A stretch of DNA of 7,705 nucleotides from positions 1-7,705 of the forward strand of contig JAIRYU010000040.1 in the NCBI GenBank assembly GCA_031267545.1, read 5' to 3'. Below, piece after piece: positions 6,434 to 7,705 of this stretch (positions are counted from its first letter, which is position 1; the number at the start of each line of letters is the position of its first letter). The DNA is from Holosporales bacterium (GTDB taxonomy: Bacteria; Pseudomonadota; Alphaproteobacteria; RUG11792). A model generated the notes under the pieces. The model was given only the letters and a program-made list of their open reading frames with translations. It had not been told where the DNA came from and ran no database searches. Position numbers and translations under genes: made by a program.

Positions 6434-7289
6434 ACAACGATTCTACCCATGCCTGACAACAGCTCTTGGCAAGCGCTCTTACCCTTGCTATGTATCCAGC
6501 TCTTTCTGTTACTGAAATAATCCCCCTTGCGTCGAGGAGATTAAATCCGTGATTCGCTTTAATGCATTGTTCATAAGCCGGCATCACCAAATTATGAGCA
6601 AGGAGTCTGCGGCACTCAACCTCATAATCCTCGAAATGCTTAGACAAGATATCTATCGACGCCGCGTCGAAGTTGTAACATGAAAACTCACGCTCAAATC
6701 TCAATAGTACGTCGCCGTACGTCAGCTTCTGATCACCTTCCTTACCGTTCCAGTTAATATCAAAATGACTCTCTACCCCCTGCATAAATGTCGCGATACG
6801 TTCTAATCCATACGTAATTTCCACCGGGACTATGGAGCAGTTAATCCCCCCCACTTGCTGAAAGTATGTGTACTGAGTGATTTCCATTCCGTCACACCAA
6901 ACCTCCCAGCCTAGACCGGCGGCCCCAAGCGACGGATTTTCCCAGTCATCCTCAACGAACCTAATGTCATGCGCTGCCATATCAAATCCGACAGCCTTCA
7001 AACTATCTAGGTACAACTCCTGCGGATTCGCCGGCGCCGGCTTTATGATAACTTGGAATTGGTAGTAGTACTGAGTTCTATTCGGATTGTCCGCATATCT
7101 CCCATCTTTCGGCCGCCTGCAGGGCTGCACGAACGCAGCGGCCCAATATTGATTATCCAGAGCTTTGAGCGTGGTAGCATAGTGCGACGTTCCGGCTCCA
7201 ACCTCGGTATCATACGGTTGCAAGATGGCGCATCCATGCTCGTCCCAAAATTTCTGCAGCCTAAAAATTATGTCCTGGAACGAAATCAT
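6432..7289 (-). CDS. glyQ: Glycyl-tRNA synthetase alpha subunit
   Basis: GlyQ is the catalytic subunit that activates glycine with ATP and passes it to tRNA-Gly in complex with GlyS. It has 285 residues from ATG 7289, the normal length. Visible are FQDIIFRLQKFW (4-15), LQPYDTEVGAGT (23-34), RRPKDGRY (58-65), YYYQFQVI (74-81), class II motif 2 around FVEDDWENPSLGAAGLGWEVW (111-131), FQQVGG (143-148), motif 3 TYGLER (159-164), and the C-terminal NLLDARGIISVTER (250-263). A GTG at 7298 would add three residues, but MISFQDII fits the family start better. The usual GTFHPAT reads GTSHYAT (32-38). No clear ribosome-binding site precedes ATG 7289; an upstream 37-codon frame ends there with an ATGA overlap. 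ispG lies upstream on the same strand, and glyS follows directly. Confidence 0.97.
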   Translation of the reverse strand: MISFQDIIFRLQKFWDEHGCAILQPYDTEVGAGTSHYATTLKALDNQYWAAAFVQPCRRPKDGRYADNPNRTQYYYQFQVIIKPAPANPQELYLDSLKAVGFDMAAHDIRFVEDDWENPSLGAAGLGWEVWCDGMEITQYTYFQQVGGINCSIVPVEITYGLERIATFMQGVESHFDINWNGKEGDQKLTYGDVLLRFEREFSCYNFDAASIDILSKHFEDYEVECRRLLAHNLVMPAYEQCIKANHGFNLLDARGIISVTERAGYIARVRALAKSCCQAWVESL

Positions 7290-7399
7290 ACCGCACACAT
7301 CGGCGACGCCAACACACTGATAATTCTGCCTGATCCATATATACCATATCTTGTTGCCGGAAAAAAGACTTGAAGTAGAAGCGCGATAGGAAGCGTCAT
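7286..7399 (-). CDS. Possible 37-residue coupling ORF between ispG and glyQ
   Basis: In the gap between ispG and glyQ, one frame is open for 37 codons plus a stop. Its ATG overlaps the ispG TGA as ATGA (7396-7399) and its TGA overlaps the glyQ ATG, again as ATGA (7286-7289). A GGA lies about seven bases before its start. The peptide begins MTLPIALLLQVFFP and is hydrophobic for its first 14 residues, then contains RYGIYGSGR. I recognise no family. It could be a small protein, a translated leader keeping ribosomes moving from ispG into glyQ, or chance: an open frame of this length is not rare, and the double overlap is the only unusual part. Confidence 0.3.
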   Translation of the reverse strand: MTLPIALLLQVFFPATRYGIYGSGRIISVLASPMCAV

Positions 7400-7705
7400 A
7401 ATAGTTCCATTACAGTATCCAAAATGCAATCCTCAGAGACCGTATTATACTCCTCGCCATCTTTGAACACCTTCGCAATTCCGTTTGTAAATCCGAAAAT
7501 CCCGATATCTGCTTGTCTCGCCTCGCCTATGCCGTTTACTACGCACCCCAAAACCGAGATCTTTACAGCTTTATTGATTGTGGCGCAACGCCGCTCAAGC
7601 TCCTCCGCTATCCGCATAACATCGATATTAGAACGCGCGCACGTGGGGCACGACACTGTGTTGACGCAGTTGCCAAGCAACCCCAGCGATCTCAGTATCT
7701 GCCTA
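7396..7705 (-). CDS. ispG: 4-hydroxy-3-methylbut-2-enyl diphosphate synthase IspG, C-terminal part only
   Basis: IspG (GcpE) is an Fe-S enzyme of the MEP pathway that reduces the cyclic diphosphate MEcPP to HMBPP for isoprenoid synthesis in the cytoplasm. Only the C-terminal 102 residues are in the window; the frame is open across the right edge. Numbering from the edge, SLGL (6-9) opens the Fe-S domain. The [4Fe-4S] ligands are Cys19 and Cys22 in SCPTC and Cys54 in GCVVNG, with the fourth ligand Glu61 in NGIGEA. Spacings of 3, 32 and 7 residues match those of E. coli IspG. The end is of the short type, closing with a KDGEEY segment. The normally conserved NGPGEA reads NGIGEA. The TTG at 7680 is internal, not a start. 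It probably leads the ispG-glyQ-glyS transcript. Confidence 0.95.
   Translation of the reverse strand, partial: RQILRSLGLLGNCVNTVSCPTCARSNIDVMRIAEELERRCATINKAVKISVLGCVVNGIGEARQADIGIFGFTNGIAKVFKDGEEYNTVSEDCILDTVMELL

Noticed and set aside
7053..7373. 106-codon open frame on the + strand across glyQ and its upstream spacer
   Set aside because: Most of it is antisense to conserved glyQ codons and it has no recognisable protein features.
7330..7380. Possible glyQ promoter in the ispG-glyQ spacer (AT-rich TATGGTATATAT on the - strand)
   Set aside because: No -35 match was found at suitable spacing, and the ATGA junctions favour read-through from ispG.
1..7705. tRNA or rRNA genes, CRISPR arrays, insertion sequences, phage genes, defence systems
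   Set aside because: I looked on both strands for tRNA T-loop words, spaced repeats, transposase motifs and terminal inverted repeats and saw none; nearly all bases are assigned to housekeeping genes.

Overview
The window is ordinary chromosomal housekeeping DNA from an alphaproteobacterium. The protein signatures look most like the intracellular alphaproteobacteria (Rickettsiales or Holosporales). Evidence is the two-subunit glycyl-tRNA synthetase with alphaproteobacterial motifs, a diverged Era, MurG standing outside a division/cell-wall cluster, and an IspG with the short bacterial form of the Fe-S domain. By eye the base composition is moderate (mid-40s % GC), so it is not an extremely AT-rich symbiont. 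The lineage call is inference. No tRNA, rRNA, CRISPR array, insertion sequence or phage gene was seen.

Layout. The + strand block (1-4297) holds the C-terminal seven-eighths of era, a five-helix membrane protein overlapping its end, a short gap, then a long DegP/HtrA-type periplasmic protease (htrA) whose stop overlaps the start of murG. The - strand block (read from 7705 down to 4320) holds the C-terminal end of ispG, a 107-base spacer that contains one 37-codon open frame, then glyQ and glyS. The two blocks converge with only 22 bases between murG and glyS.

How the genes fit together. Era matures the small ribosomal subunit and GlyQS charges tRNA-Gly, so both serve translation. MurG makes lipid II for peptidoglycan and HtrA handles damaged proteins in the periplasm, so they share the cell envelope as their site of action. 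IspG makes isoprenoid precursors by the MEP pathway, and these end in the undecaprenyl carrier that MurG's substrate rides on. The membrane protein after era resembles a degenerate NuoJ (complex I) in helix number and spacing, but this is only an eye alignment.

The less ordinary points are the NuoJ-like protein, the doubly ATGA-coupled mini-ORF before glyQ, the overlap of htrA and murG with a strong RNA hairpin just inside murG, and several substitutions at normally conserved positions in Era, HtrA, GlyQ, MurG and IspG. I found no convincing new system such as a defence locus, toxin-antitoxin pair or biosynthetic cluster.
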